From positions 62,001 through 126,000 of the forward strand of contig NZ_JAKRNS010000003.1 of assembly GCF_022346615.1 (NCBI RefSeq): 64,000 nt of DNA. The letters run 5' to 3'. Under the pieces are notes generated by a model. The model was not told the origin of the DNA. It was given only the letters and a program-made list of their open reading frames with translations, and did not search any database. Each line of letters begins with the position of its first letter. The stretch's first letter is position 1. Position numbers and translations under genes: made by a program. The stretch is from Staphylococcus sp. ACRSN. Lineage in GTDB: Bacteria > Bacillota > Bacilli > Staphylococcales > Staphylococcaceae. Below are positions 27,476 to 37,585 of the stretch, piece by piece.

Positions 27476-27490
27476 TTGGAAGCGCTATCT
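27476..27490 (+). promoter_or_regulatory. cre-like operator upstream of fhs
   Basis: TTGGAAGCGCTATCT matches WTGNAANCGNWNNCW at every position. It lies 54 bases after the acsA terminator and about 120 bases before fhs. A 12-base palindrome ATTGTCGACAAT follows at 27494-27505. The fhs promoter is not clear; an extended -10 TGTTACTAT at 27555-27563 is one candidate. Confidence 0.5.
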
Positions 27491-27609
27491 TTTATTGTCG
27501 ACAATATTTCTCAAGTTGGTTAATATAAATATGTAAGGACTGAAATAGATTCCATGTTACTATATACAAATAATTGTAGCGAATTTAATAATTAAAGGAG
27601 CGAGTGGAT

Positions 27610-29277
27610 TTGGCACATTTATCTGATTTAGAAATTGCAAACAAAGCAACACTACAACCTATAGGAGATATAGCGAAAAAGGCTGGTATACCTGAAGATG
27701 CATTAGAACCATATGGTCATTACAAAGCGAAAATAGACATAAATAAGATTCAAAAAAATGGTCAAAAGGGAAAAGTGGTTCTCGTTACAGCAATGAGTCC
27801 AACTCCTGCTGGAGAAGGGAAATCTACTGTAACTGTTGGTCTTGCTGATGCATTTAATCACCTTAATAAAAATGTAATGGTAGCATTGAGAGAACCAGCA
27901 CTAGGACCAACATTTGGCATTAAAGGTGGAGCGACTGGTGGTGGTTATGCCCAAGTATTACCGATGGAAGATATCAACTTACATTTCAATGGTGATTTTC
28001 ATGCGATAACTACAGCAAATAATGCATTATCTGCATTTATTGATAATCATATTCATCAAGGAAATGAATTGGGAATAGATCAAAGACGAATCGAATGGAA
28101 ACGTGTATTAGATATGAATGATAGAGCTTTACGTAATGTGATTGTGGGTTTAGGGGGACCAACTCAAGGTGTGCCTCGTGAAGATGGATTTAATATCACA
28201 GTAGCATCTGAAATCATGGCAATATTATGTTTAGCTAATGATATATCAGATTTAAAGCATAAAATCAGCAAAATAACAGTCGGTTATACAAGAGAGCGTC
28301 AACCAATAACAGTTGCAGATTTAAAAGTTGAAGGTGCAATAGCAATGATTTTAAAAGATGCGATTAAGCCTAATTTAGTTCAAACGATTGAAGGTACACC
28401 TGCATTAGTTCATGGTGGCCCATTCGCTAATATTGCACATGGATGTAATTCTATCTTAGCTACTGAAACAGCTCGGGATCTTGCTGACATTGTTATTACA
28501 GAAGCAGGATTTGGTTCAGACTTAGGTGCAGAAAAATTTATAGATATTAAAGCACGTGAAGCTGGCTTTGAGCCATCTGCAGTTGTTGTAGTTGCAACTA
28601 TTCGAGCAATTAAAATGCATGGCGGAATAGCAAAAGATAAGTTGAAGGAAGAAAATATCGATGCATTAAAAACTGGAATTGTTAATCTTGAAAGACATGT
28701 AAAAAATGTGCGTAAATATGGTTTAGAACCTGTAATTGCTTTAAATGCTTTTGTTCATGATACTAAGCTAGAAACTGACTTTGTTAAAGCATGGGCAAAA
28801 GAAAATGGTGTACGCTTAGCATTAACTGAAGTTTGGGAAAAAGGTGGCGAAGGTGGTATTGGATTAGCAAATGAAGTATTAGAAATAATAGAGCAACCAC
28901 AAGCTTTTAAATATTTATACGAATTAGAACAACCACTAGAAGAGAAAATTAAAACTATTATTACTGAGATATACGGTGGTAAGACTGTAACATTTTCATC
29001 AAAAGCGCAAAAACAACTTCAACAGTTTAAAGCAAATGGCTGGGATCATTATCCAATTTGTATGGCAAAGACGCAGTATTCTTTTTCGGATGATGCTACG
29101 CAATTAGGTGCACCTGAAGGATTTGAAATAACGATACGTGAATTAGAAGCAAAAACTGGAGCAGGATTTATTGTTGCATTAACAGGAGCAATTATGACGA
29201 TGCCAGGATTACCTAAAAAACCAGCAGCGCTTAATATGGATGTGACTGATGATGGACATGCAGTAGGGCTGTTCTAA
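27610..29277 (+). CDS. fhs: Formate--tetrahydrofolate ligase
   Basis: 555 residues from the TTG at 27610, the same length as the S. aureus enzyme; a GTG six bases upstream is the alternative, but AAAGGAG spacing (8 bases) favours the TTG. The phosphate loop is [38 protein letters not shown] and [15 protein letters not shown] are family signatures. It makes 10-formyl-THF from formate, ATP and THF, feeding purine synthesis and formyl-Met. Monocistronic. Confidence 0.96.
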   Translation: MAHLSDLEIANKATLQPIGDIAKKAGIPEDALEPYGHYKAKIDINKIQKNGQKGKVVLVTAMSPTPAGEGKSTVTVGLADAFNHLNKNVMVALREPALGPTFGIKGGATGGGYAQVLPMEDINLHFNGDFHAITTANNALSAFIDNHIHQGNELGIDQRRIEWKRVLDMNDRALRNVIVGLGGPTQGVPREDGFNITVASEIMAILCLANDISDLKHKISKITVGYTRERQPITVADLKVEGAIAMILKDAIKPNLVQTIEGTPALVHGGPFANIAHGCNSILATETARDLADIVITEAGFGSDLGAEKFIDIKAREAGFEPSAVVVVATIRAIKMHGGIAKDKLKEENIDALKTGIVNLERHVKNVRKYGLEPVIALNAFVHDTKLETDFVKAWAKENGVRLALTEVWEKGGEGGIGLANEVLEIIEQPQAFKYLYELEQPLEEKIKTIITEIYGGKTVTFSSKAQKQLQQFKANGWDHYPICMAKTQYSFSDDATQLGAPEGFEITIRELEAKTGAGFIVALTGAIMTMPGLPKKPAALNMDVTDDGHAVGLF

Positions 29278-29418
29278 TTCACCTATTTATATAAGGGTAC
29301 ATAATTTTCCTATCAGAAGAATAAGTTTTTTTGCTGAAATATTGTAAAAACAAATTAAGATAATAAATTTGGAATTCCATTTGAGAATGACAACATATAA
29401 TAAGTATCAATGAAATTT

Positions 29419-29466
29419 AAGATGCCCTTAAATGAAATTTTAAAATCATTTAAGGGCATCTTTGAT
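29419..29466. terminator. Bidirectional terminator between fhs and sgtA
   Basis: Perfect 17-base stem AAGATGCCCTTAAATGA / TCATTTAAGGGCATCTT, 10-base loop, between convergent genes. The T tract is short on both sides. Confidence 0.8.
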
Positions 29467-29487
29467 TAATAAATCAAAACCGTTATA

Positions 29488-30399
29488 TTATTTTGTCATT
29501 AAATTTGCTTTAATATCGTATTGTTCTGCTTGTTCAAATGTCTTTTTACTAATTTTACCTTCGACGAGCATACGTTTTAATACATAGTGTTGTCGATTTA
29601 ATCCGATTTGAATATCATTGCTTCGCTTTAATGACCCATCAATTTTATAAGGTGTGTATAAATAAGGACTTTGTAACATACCGACTAAATAGGCAGCTTC
29701 AGCAACATTTAAATTTTGAGAAGACTTTCCGAAAACACTGTAAGATGCAGAAGCAATGCCGGTAATATTTGCACCATTTTTATCTCTACCAAAAGGAACA
29801 ATATTTAAATACGTATACAGAATTTCATCTTTAGTTAATACTTTTTCTGCCCGCAATGCTAAAATAAGTTCATTTGCTTTTCGACTATATGTTTTTTCAT
29901 TTGTGAGCATCTGATTTTTAACTAACTGTTGTGTAATTGTACTGCCACCTGTTGAATCATCAGTATTAAAGATGTCTTGACCTATAGCACGAATAATTGC
30001 CTTTGGTAATATGCCATTATGTTTAAAATATAAGCTATCTTCAGAAGAAGTCAAAGCTTTAATAATATTATTGCTAACTTCATTAGGTCCTACTATAAGT
30101 GGATTTTGTGAATGTTCATATTCTAATAATATGGACTTGCTATGAAAATTAATATCTTCTGCGCTACTAATAGTTAAAAGTTCGGTTCGTAATTTTGTAT
30201 CAGATATATGTATAGCTTCTTGGGTTAAATGGTTAAAATAAAATACAAATACCGCAAGTGTAATGATAAAGGTACATGCAAAAATGCTAAATATTCCCAT
30301 GAAAAAGCGTTTGATTTTTTTATAAATATATTCAAACCGTTTGAATGACGGTTGTGAAGTAAAATAATTATTCGAAGAATCATAGGTTTGATTTTTCAT
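29488..30399 (-). CDS. sgtA: Monofunctional peptidoglycan glycosyltransferase
   Basis: 303 residues. One N-terminal membrane helix (about 34-56) and an extracellular GT51 domain. The catalytic block is EDSLYFKHNG with Glu120, and GGSTITQQLVKN, RKANELILALRAEKVLTKDEILYTYLN and VPFGRDKNGANITG are conserved GT51 blocks. There is no transpeptidase domain. It polymerises lipid II into glycan strands, redundant with class A PBPs. The position between fhs and tyrS matches S. aureus sgtA. A GGAGGT precedes the ATG; divergent from tyrS. Confidence 0.9.
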   Translation of the reverse strand: MKNQTYDSSNNYFTSQPSFKRFEYIYKKIKRFFMGIFSIFACTFIITLAVFVFYFNHLTQEAIHISDTKLRTELLTISSAEDINFHSKSILLEYEHSQNPLIVGPNEVSNNIIKALTSSEDSLYFKHNGILPKAIIRAIGQDIFNTDDSTGGSTITQQLVKNQMLTNEKTYSRKANELILALRAEKVLTKDEILYTYLNIVPFGRDKNGANITGIASASYSVFGKSSQNLNVAEAAYLVGMLQSPYLYTPYKIDGSLKRSNDIQIGLNRQHYVLKRMLVEGKISKKTFEQAEQYDIKANLMTK

Positions 30400-30443
30400 T
30401 TTGTACCTCCTTATTATGCAATATTATAACATAATTTAACTTA

Positions 30444-30472
30444 TTGACTTTTAAATTAGAGTTAATTATAAT
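30444..30472 (+). promoter_or_regulatory. SigA promoter of the tyrS leader
   Basis: TTGACT (30444-30449), 17-base spacer, TATAAT (30467-30472). Start near 30479. Confidence 0.8.
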
Positions 30473-30478
30473 TAATAT

Positions 30479-30702
30479 CAATTCGATATGGTTTTGGATT
30501 TAGGAAAAGTAACATAGCGTTTCATCATTCAGAGAGTTAGTGGTTGCTGCGAACTAACGTTGTGCATTATGTGAATACACCTAATTAAGTTAATAATCCA
30601 AACGTTTAAGTTAATGAACGTATCATTAATAAAGTTGTTTGACTTAAGTATGGTGGTACCGTGCAATTGCGCCCTTACATTTATTTGTAAGGGCGTTTTT
30701 TA
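30479..30702 (+). promoter_or_regulatory. T-box leader (tyrosine) with intrinsic terminator
   Basis: The conserved T-box core TGGTGGTACC is at 30651-30660. An AGAGAGTTAGTGG motif near 30530 starts stem I, and GTGAATACACC near 30571 presents TAC (30576-30578), a tyrosine codon, as the likely specifier. The terminator is CGCCCTTACA (30670-30679) with TGTAAGGGCG (30686-30695) and a T run. Uncharged tRNA-Tyr would stabilise the antiterminator and allow tyrS transcription. It accounts for most of the 371-base gap between sgtA and tyrS. Confidence 0.94.
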
Positions 30703-30770
30703 TTTTAATATAGAATGTTGTATGAACCTAAATATTAAACCAATATCAAAAATACTAGGAGGTTGATTAA

Positions 30771-32033
<1,263 letters not shown>

Positions 32034-32070
32034 AAGTCATTATCATATGAGATATGTTCAATAAATAATC

Positions 32071-32114
32071 AAAGCGACCAACTCGTTGACAAATGTCTCC
32101 GGTTGGTCGCTTTT
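32071..32114. terminator. Terminator between tyrS and htrA-like gene
   Basis: Perfect 12-base stem AAAGCGACCAAC / GTTGGTCGCTTT with a 19-base loop, T tail on the plus strand; lies between convergent genes. Confidence 0.85.
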
Positions 32115-32170
32115 CTGAATGGATATATTATAATATTTATTTAATTATTTATAAGTGAAATAGTGTCTTT

Positions 32171-33493
32171 CTATTCAAATAGATTTGAACCACTATCTCT
32201 ACTTGATTCTGATTCTTTTGTTGACTGTGATGAAGTTGATTTTTGAGATTTTAGTTTAACATCAACTTGTTTCTCCTTACCATCTCGTTCAACGGTTACA
32301 GTGACAGATTCACCAGGTTTTTTATTTTGATATAAGTAAGATCGAACATCCGTATCTTCTTTTACCGATTTATTATCAATGGCAGTAATAATATCACCTT
32401 TTTTAAGCCCGTTATCACTATCAACTTTCGCAATATAAACGCCATCAGAACGCTTTGTATTAAGCTGTTCTTTATATTGATCAGGTATTTCACTTAAATT
32501 AACCAAACCTATACCAATAGAAGGGCGTTCAATTTTTCCATTTTTCACTAATTCTTTAATTGTAACTTTCACTTCATTGCTTGGTATTGCAAAACCGATA
32601 CCTTCTACCTGTTCGTTTGCAATTTTCATTGAATTAATACCTACTAAATTGCCGTTAATATCTACCAGTGCACCACCAGAGTTCCCTGGATTAATTGCAG
32701 CATCTGTTTGTAATACATTAACTTTATTAGTTCCAGCAGAAGTTTGAGTATCGATTGTTCGTTCGCTAGCAGAAATAATACCAGAAGTAACAGAATTCGC
32801 AAATTCAAGACCGAGTGGGTTACCCATGGCAAACACACTATCACCAGTTTTTACTTTTGAAGAATTTGCAAATTGTATTGATTTCGTACCTTTAACATCG
32901 TCAATCTTGAGTACTGCTATATCAGTCAAGGCATCTTTACCAATTAACTTAGCATTTACTTGCTTTGAGTTATGTAATTGCACTTTGATATTACTCGCAC
33001 CGTCAATAACATGATTATTAGTTACAATGTAGGCAGAGCCATTACTTTTTTGATAAATCACACCAGAACCAACACCAGCTTCTTCAGATTTGGAAGATTT
33101 ACCCTTGAGCAAATCATCAAGATTTTGAGCTTTTTGCATGTTGATTACACCTACAATTGCTGGTGAAACATCTGTTATCATTTGATTTACAGAGTTATAT
33201 TTATCACTTTTACCATCTAAAGTATTGCCACCATTATTACTCGAGGACTCTTGAACATTTGAACCGTCATCATTTAATACTGTTTTATCCATAAATTTAC
33301 CTATTCCTAGTACAATAAGTGCACCAATAATACCAGCTATTAATGCAACTAGAATTGTTTTAAACCAGGGGAACCTAGGTTTATTATATGAACGCTTATT
33401 CAATGTTTGTTGATAAGAGCCATTTGAGTCATGGTGTGATGGTTCCAACTTCTGTTCGCTTCTTTGGTTATTATCATTTTTAAAATCCGACAT
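32171..33493 (-). CDS. htrA: HtrA/DegP-like membrane-anchored serine protease
   Basis: 440 residues. A short cytoplasmic N-terminus rich in polar residues, one membrane helix (about 46-68, TILVALIAGIIGALIVLGIG), a linker, then a trypsin-like domain with His in IVTNNHVIDG, Asp in ALTDIAVLKI and Ser in NPGNSGGALV. A single PDZ domain follows (IERPSIGIGLVNL ... DGVYIAKVDSDNGLKKGDII). It should degrade or refold damaged proteins at the outer membrane face. Staphylococci carry two htrA paralogs; position beside tyrS matches the S. aureus copy usually called HtrA1. Which paralog number applies here is inferred. Confidence 0.9.
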   Translation of the reverse strand: MSDFKNDNNQRSEQKLEPSHHDSNGSYQQTLNKRSYNKPRFPWFKTILVALIAGIIGALIVLGIGKFMDKTVLNDDGSNVQESSSNNGGNTLDGKSDKYNSVNQMITDVSPAIVGVINMQKAQNLDDLLKGKSSKSEEAGVGSGVIYQKSNGSAYIVTNNHVIDGASNIKVQLHNSKQVNAKLIGKDALTDIAVLKIDDVKGTKSIQFANSSKVKTGDSVFAMGNPLGLEFANSVTSGIISASERTIDTQTSAGTNKVNVLQTDAAINPGNSGGALVDINGNLVGINSMKIANEQVEGIGFAIPSNEVKVTIKELVKNGKIERPSIGIGLVNLSEIPDQYKEQLNTKRSDGVYIAKVDSDNGLKKGDIITAIDNKSVKEDTDVRSYLYQNKKPGESVTVTVERDGKEKQVDVKLKSQKSTSSQSTKESESSRDSGSNLFE

Positions 33494-33658
33494 ATGTTAC
33501 CTCCAATCCATTCACATACTCTATTATGAAAGGTTTTGCAATGATTTGCTAGTATATTCACTTAATACTTTAGACTGAAAAACAAATTAGCTTGTACGTC
33601 TTGAAAGTAAGTGATAAAATCAGTAGGTGATTATAAGCAAATAAAAGTAGGTGGCAAA

Positions 33659-34279
33659 ATGTATAAATTTATTAGCGGTATCTTGAAATTAATAACTGTT
33701 AAATTAAGTAACGCTTTAGAAGTCCAAGGCGGAGAAAATATACCACAATTAAATAGGTATGTAGTGACATGTACACATGAGAGTTATAATGAAGTTATTA
33801 TGTTAGGTATGGCGATACATCCTAATCAAATTCATTATATGGCGAAAAAAGAACTTTTTAAAAATAAATGGTTTGGTAAATTTTTAACTTCTTTAAATGC
33901 TTTTCCAGTAGATAGAGAAAACCCTGGCCCAAGTACATTAAAAAAACCAATTAACTTATTGAAACAAAATAAAACAGTCGGTATTTTTCCTACTGGTCAA
34001 CGTAAAAAATATGGTGAAGGCGAACCATTAAAACGTGGGGCAGTTACAATCGCTATGATGGCCCAAGCGCCAATTTTACCAGCTGCATATTCGGGACCAA
34101 GCGAAATCAAAGGATTAGTTACAGGTAAAGCGGTAATTAAATTTGGTAAACCAATAGAAACTAAAAATTTACCTAAAGATATGAAACGTAATGAAAAATT
34201 AGACTATTTGACAACTGAACTTGAAAAAGCAACAAGACAATTGCAAAATGAATTAGATGAATATGTTGCTAATAAATAA
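33659..34279 (+). CDS. PlsC-like lysophospholipid acyltransferase with atypical motifs
   Basis: 206 residues from ATG 33659 (AGTAGGTGG upstream); an earlier ATG at 33611 lacks a ribosome binding site. The acyltransferase layout is recognisable: block I THESYNE, block II LNAFPVDREN, block III GIFPTGQRKK, block IV APILPAAYSG. Two canonical residues differ: HX4D is HX4E, and the EGTR of block III is TGQR. It probably acts in phospholipid synthesis or remodelling at the membrane, but its substrate may differ from classical 1-acylglycerol-3-phosphate. An extended -10 TGATAAAAT (33612-33620) lies upstream. Confidence 0.8.
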   Translation: MYKFISGILKLITVKLSNALEVQGGENIPQLNRYVVTCTHESYNEVIMLGMAIHPNQIHYMAKKELFKNKWFGKFLTSLNAFPVDRENPGPSTLKKPINLLKQNKTVGIFPTGQRKKYGEGEPLKRGAVTIAMMAQAPILPAAYSGPSEIKGLVTGKAVIKFGKPIETKNLPKDMKRNEKLDYLTTELEKATRQLQNELDEYVANK

Positions 34280-34371
34280 AAAACAAATTTATTAGACGGA
34301 AAAATTCATATTAAAATACGATAACTTAATGTTTTATGTTATTATATTACTGTACAATAACTATAAGTTGA

Positions 34372-34381
34372 TTGTATACAA
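34372..34381 (+). promoter_or_regulatory. Palindrome upstream of the PTS gene
   Basis: TTGTATACAA is a perfect 10-base palindrome overlapping the foot of the following hairpin. It resembles operators of GntR/TreR-type regulators in form; no assignment is possible. Confidence 0.3.
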
Positions 34382-34419
34382 ACACCATGTGGGCTAATTG
34401 TGCGCGTGGTGTTTATTTT
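34380..34419 (+). terminator. Terminator-like hairpin just upstream of the PTS gene
   Basis: AAACACCATG (34380-34389) pairs with CGTGGTGTTT (34405-34414), allowing one G-T pair, then ATTTTT. It could end the plsC-like transcript or act as an attenuator for the PTS gene that begins 32 bases later. Confidence 0.6.
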
Positions 34420-34450
34420 TGTGAAATTTAAACTGAAATGGGGAATGATT

Positions 34451-35950
34451 ATGTTTAGTTTCTTTCAACGGCTAGGAAGATCATTGATGTTACCGGTAGC
34501 TGTATTACCAGCTGCAGCGATTATTGTTGGGATTGGTAATGCATTAACTGCAATGGGCGTTTTACCAACAGTTGCGAAATTTTTCTCTAGTGCTGGTTCA
34601 ACAATATTAGAACAACTTGGTATCTTATTTGCGATTGGGGTCGCATTAGGTATGGCGAAAAAGAATGATGGTGCAGTTGCATTAGCAGCAGCAGTTGGTT
34701 TCTTTTTAACCACAGTTGTACTTAGTCCAGTTAAATTAGCGCCACTGTTGGGAGTAAAGCAATCTCAAGTTGATACTGCATTTGAGCAGATGAACAATCA
34801 AAATGTTTTTATAGGACTTATCGTTGGTTTGATAGCTGCATACACGTATAACAAATTTAGTAAGACAGAGTTACCAGCTGCTTTATCATTCTTTAGTGGT
34901 AAGCGACTTGTACCAATATTAACTGCGTTTTTTAGTATTATATTAGCTGTTATTATGCTATTTGTATGGCCTTTTATATTTTCGCTTATCGTAGCATTTG
35001 GAACATGGATTATTAATTTAGGGCCATTTGGCGCATTTTTATACGGTTTCTTTAATAGATTACTTATACCTACTGGATTACATCATGCTTTAAATGCTGT
35101 TTTCTGGTTTGATTTAGCAGGTATTAATGATATAGCGAAGTTTCAAACTGGAGATGGTGCAGTTAATGGTGTAACTGGACGCTATATGGCGGGATTCTTC
35201 CCGGTTATGATGTTTGGTATACCTGGTGCAGCTTTAGCTATGTACCATACAGCTGAAACGAAGCAAAAGAAACGCGTATATGGTTTGATGCTCGCAGGTT
35301 CAATTTCAGCATTTTTTGTAGGTGTAACTGAGCCTATTGAATTTGCATTTATGTTTGTAGCACCAATATTATTTGTTATTCATGCATTTTTGACAGGATT
35401 ATCAATGTTTATTGCAGCGTTGTTCCATTGGACTGCTGGTTTTGCATTTAGCGCAGGTTTGATTGATTATGTATTGTCATTGATTAATCCAGTAGCTAAT
35501 CATCCATATATGCTCATTGTTCAAGGTATTGTGTTCTTTGGATTATATTATGTAATATTTAGATTTGCGATTAAAGTCTTGAAATTAAATACACCTGGTA
35601 GAGGTGATAATTTATTGCCTGACCCAACATCGGATGAAGCGAGCACTGGTGAAATTGATCAAGATACAGAATATAGTCACACGAATGAAAAGACTATAAA
35701 TAAATATACTAAGACAGCAAGTGAGATACTAAGTGGTCTTGGTGGAAAAGAAAATATAATGACTTTGACAAATTGCGCAACACGATTGCGTATGGAATTG
35801 CATGACAATAGTTTAATTGACGAAGCGAAAATTAAACAAGCAGGTGCAGTTGGCGTAACGCAAAGTGGTAAACATAATACGCAAGTTATTATCGGTACGC
35901 AAGTACAACAAGTTGCGGATGAAATGGAAACACAAATTGAAAAAAATTAA
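34451..35950 (+). CDS. nagE: PTS permease EIICB, N-acetylglucosamine-type
   Basis: 499 residues from ATG 34451 (MFSFFQRLGRSLMLPVAVLP, the conserved glucose-family start); a longer ATG at 34400 has no better ribosome binding site. Residues 1-380 are the polytopic EIIC domain with FNRLLIPTGLHHALN and VGVTEPIEFAFMF. The C-terminal ~85 residues are EIIB with the phosphorylated Cys in MTLTNCATRLRM. No EIIA domain is present. It imports and phosphorylates a hexose-type sugar. S. aureus has a GlcNAc-type permease at this position; glucose specificity remains possible from sequence alone. Confidence 0.85.
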   Translation: MFSFFQRLGRSLMLPVAVLPAAAIIVGIGNALTAMGVLPTVAKFFSSAGSTILEQLGILFAIGVALGMAKKNDGAVALAAAVGFFLTTVVLSPVKLAPLLGVKQSQVDTAFEQMNNQNVFIGLIVGLIAAYTYNKFSKTELPAALSFFSGKRLVPILTAFFSIILAVIMLFVWPFIFSLIVAFGTWIINLGPFGAFLYGFFNRLLIPTGLHHALNAVFWFDLAGINDIAKFQTGDGAVNGVTGRYMAGFFPVMMFGIPGAALAMYHTAETKQKKRVYGLMLAGSISAFFVGVTEPIEFAFMFVAPILFVIHAFLTGLSMFIAALFHWTAGFAFSAGLIDYVLSLINPVANHPYMLIVQGIVFFGLYYVIFRFAIKVLKLNTPGRGDNLLPDPTSDEASTGEIDQDTEYSHTNEKTINKYTKTASEILSGLGGKENIMTLTNCATRLRMELHDNSLIDEAKIKQAGAVGVTQSGKHNTQVIIGTQVQQVADEMETQIEKN

Positions 35951-35962
35951 CTTATTATTATT

Positions 35963-36000
35963 ATCGTCGACAATGTACTTACATTTGTCGGCGATTTTTC
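35963..36000 (+). terminator. Intrinsic terminator after the PTS gene
   Basis: ATCGTCGACAATGTA pairs with TACATTTGTCGGCGAT (one bulge, one G-T pair), followed by T run. Confidence 0.85.
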
Positions 36001-36157
36001 TATGTATTATAATGATTTATAAATTTTAATTGTAGTTACAATACGGAACTAATAACTTATTTTAATAGTTGTGTTTTTTTAAAATAATCTAATAATCAGA
36101 TTGTGAATATAAAATATGAAATAATTGGATTTTCTTATATAAATTCGTAAAATACAT

Positions 36158-36186
36158 TTGCTCTTTTTATATGTAAATAGTACGAT
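36158..36186 (+). promoter_or_regulatory. Tentative promoter of the HAD gene
   Basis: TTGCTC (36158-36163), 17-base spacer, TACGAT (36181-36186). Both boxes are imperfect. A small inverted repeat CAGAA-TT-TTCTG follows near 36198. Confidence 0.4.
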
Positions 36187-36228
36187 ATACTAGTATCAGA
36201 ATTTTCTGATTAAAGGAGAGTATGTAGG

Positions 36229-37350
36229 ATGAAGTCAGTATTATTTGATGTAGATGGTGTTTTTTTAAGTGAGGAAAGATGTTTTGATGTTTCTGCATTA
36301 ACAGTTTACGAGCTATTAATGAGTAAGGAATACATAGGACTAGATCCGTCAGTTCAATTTGAAGGATTAACGGACAGTCAGATTACTGAAATTAGAGATA
36401 TCGTATTTCATAATGATGAAATTTTAACAAAATTAAAGTCATTGGGGTTAAACTCTAATTGGGATATGTTGTTTATTGTAGCGGCCATTCATTTTATACA
36501 ATTGTGTCAAGAGTTAACAACAGAACAACTATCTGAAGTGTTAAAGGAAAATCAGTTTAATCAAAATACATTCCAATTTATAGGTGAAAATGTATCTAAA
36601 GTAACATTAGACTTTTCAGCGCCATTAACGTTTTTAGATGGTGTTGGTTCAGGTAAAGATAATATTTACAAGTCACTTGTTACATACGCGAGTGAACGAT
36701 TAAAAACTTCTGAAACAGCTTTGTTTGAGTTGAAAAGTGCATTTTGGACATTTGCGCAAGAAATTTATCAAGAATGGTATTTGGGTTATAAATTATTTGA
36801 AGAAGTTGAAAAAAAACCAAACCGCTCGAACTTTAAAAATGGCTATATATATAATGAAGTAGTGTTAAGACCTATAACGGAAATTAAAACTTTGTTAGAA
36901 GACTTAAAAAAAGCAGGTTATCATATAGCTATTGCTACTGGTAGACCAAGAACTGAAACAATTGTTCCTTTTGAAACTCTAGGTATTAAATCGCTTTTCG
37001 ATGAAAACCATATCGTTACAGCAAGCGAGGTATTAATTGCTGAAGACCAATATCCGGATTTAAAGCCACTTGGTAAACCAAATCCATTTAGTTACTTAGC
37101 AACATTAGAAGGTAATGATTTAGACCAATATAAACACTATGCTACAAATCAAGAGAATCGAGTTAATAAAGATGATGTATTTGTAGTAGGGGATTCTTTA
37201 GCTGATCTTTTAAGTTCAAAAAAAATTGGTGCAACTTTTATTGGGCCACTAACTGGATTAAAAGGTCAAAATGCACGTGAAGAATTAGAATCATACGGTG
37301 CAGAATATATTGTGGATCATGTTGGTGAAATTAGAGACATTTTACTATAA
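36229..37350 (+). CDS. HAD-superfamily hydrolase with long cap insertion
   Basis: 373 residues, clearly longer than a typical HAD phosphatase. Motif I is LFDVDGVFLS at the N-terminus (nucleophile Asp in DxDG), motif II/III AIATGRP with a lysine in LKPLGKPNPF, and motif IV VFVVGDSLADLLSS near the C-terminus. About 200 residues between motif I and ATGRP form a large helical insertion. The substrate is unknown. AAAGGAG lies before the ATG. Monocistronic. Confidence 0.82.
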   Translation: MKSVLFDVDGVFLSEERCFDVSALTVYELLMSKEYIGLDPSVQFEGLTDSQITEIRDIVFHNDEILTKLKSLGLNSNWDMLFIVAAIHFIQLCQELTTEQLSEVLKENQFNQNTFQFIGENVSKVTLDFSAPLTFLDGVGSGKDNIYKSLVTYASERLKTSETALFELKSAFWTFAQEIYQEWYLGYKLFEEVEKKPNRSNFKNGYIYNEVVLRPITEIKTLLEDLKKAGYHIAIATGRPRTETIVPFETLGIKSLFDENHIVTASEVLIAEDQYPDLKPLGKPNPFSYLATLEGNDLDQYKHYATNQENRVNKDDVFVVGDSLADLLSSKKIGATFIGPLTGLKGQNAREELESYGAEYIVDHVGEIRDILL

Positions 37351-37412
37351 AACCACTTTATTAGTAGTTTACTTTTTAACAATAAACCATTTAAATACAG
37401 CAATGTATAACC

Positions 37413-37466
37413 AAACATCCTTAATGGAAAGTGCTTTTCTGCACTATGCTATAAAGGGTGTTTTTT
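37413..37466 (+). terminator. Terminator after the HAD gene
   Basis: AAACATCCTT pairs with AAGGGTGTTT (one G-T pair) around an inner AGTGC/GCACT stem, then a T run. Confidence 0.75.
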
Positions 37467-37520
37467 GTAGTTAATAAATAAGTAATAAATGATGTAATTT
37501 ACATGAGTGCAATATACGGA

Positions 37521-37562
37521 CAAAAAAAGACGTAACAATAACTTAAAATTACTGTTACGTCT
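37521..37562 (-). terminator. Terminator of the aminotransferase-serA operon
   Basis: AGACGTAACA (37528-37537) pairs with TGTTACGTCT (37553-37562). On the minus strand the stem is followed by seven T residues. Confidence 0.9.
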
Positions 37563-37585
37563 GAGCTATTAGAATTAAAATTTAA

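Noticed and set aside
36199..36215. CodY box before the HAD gene
   Set aside because: Four mismatches in the right half; only AATTTTCTGA matches.
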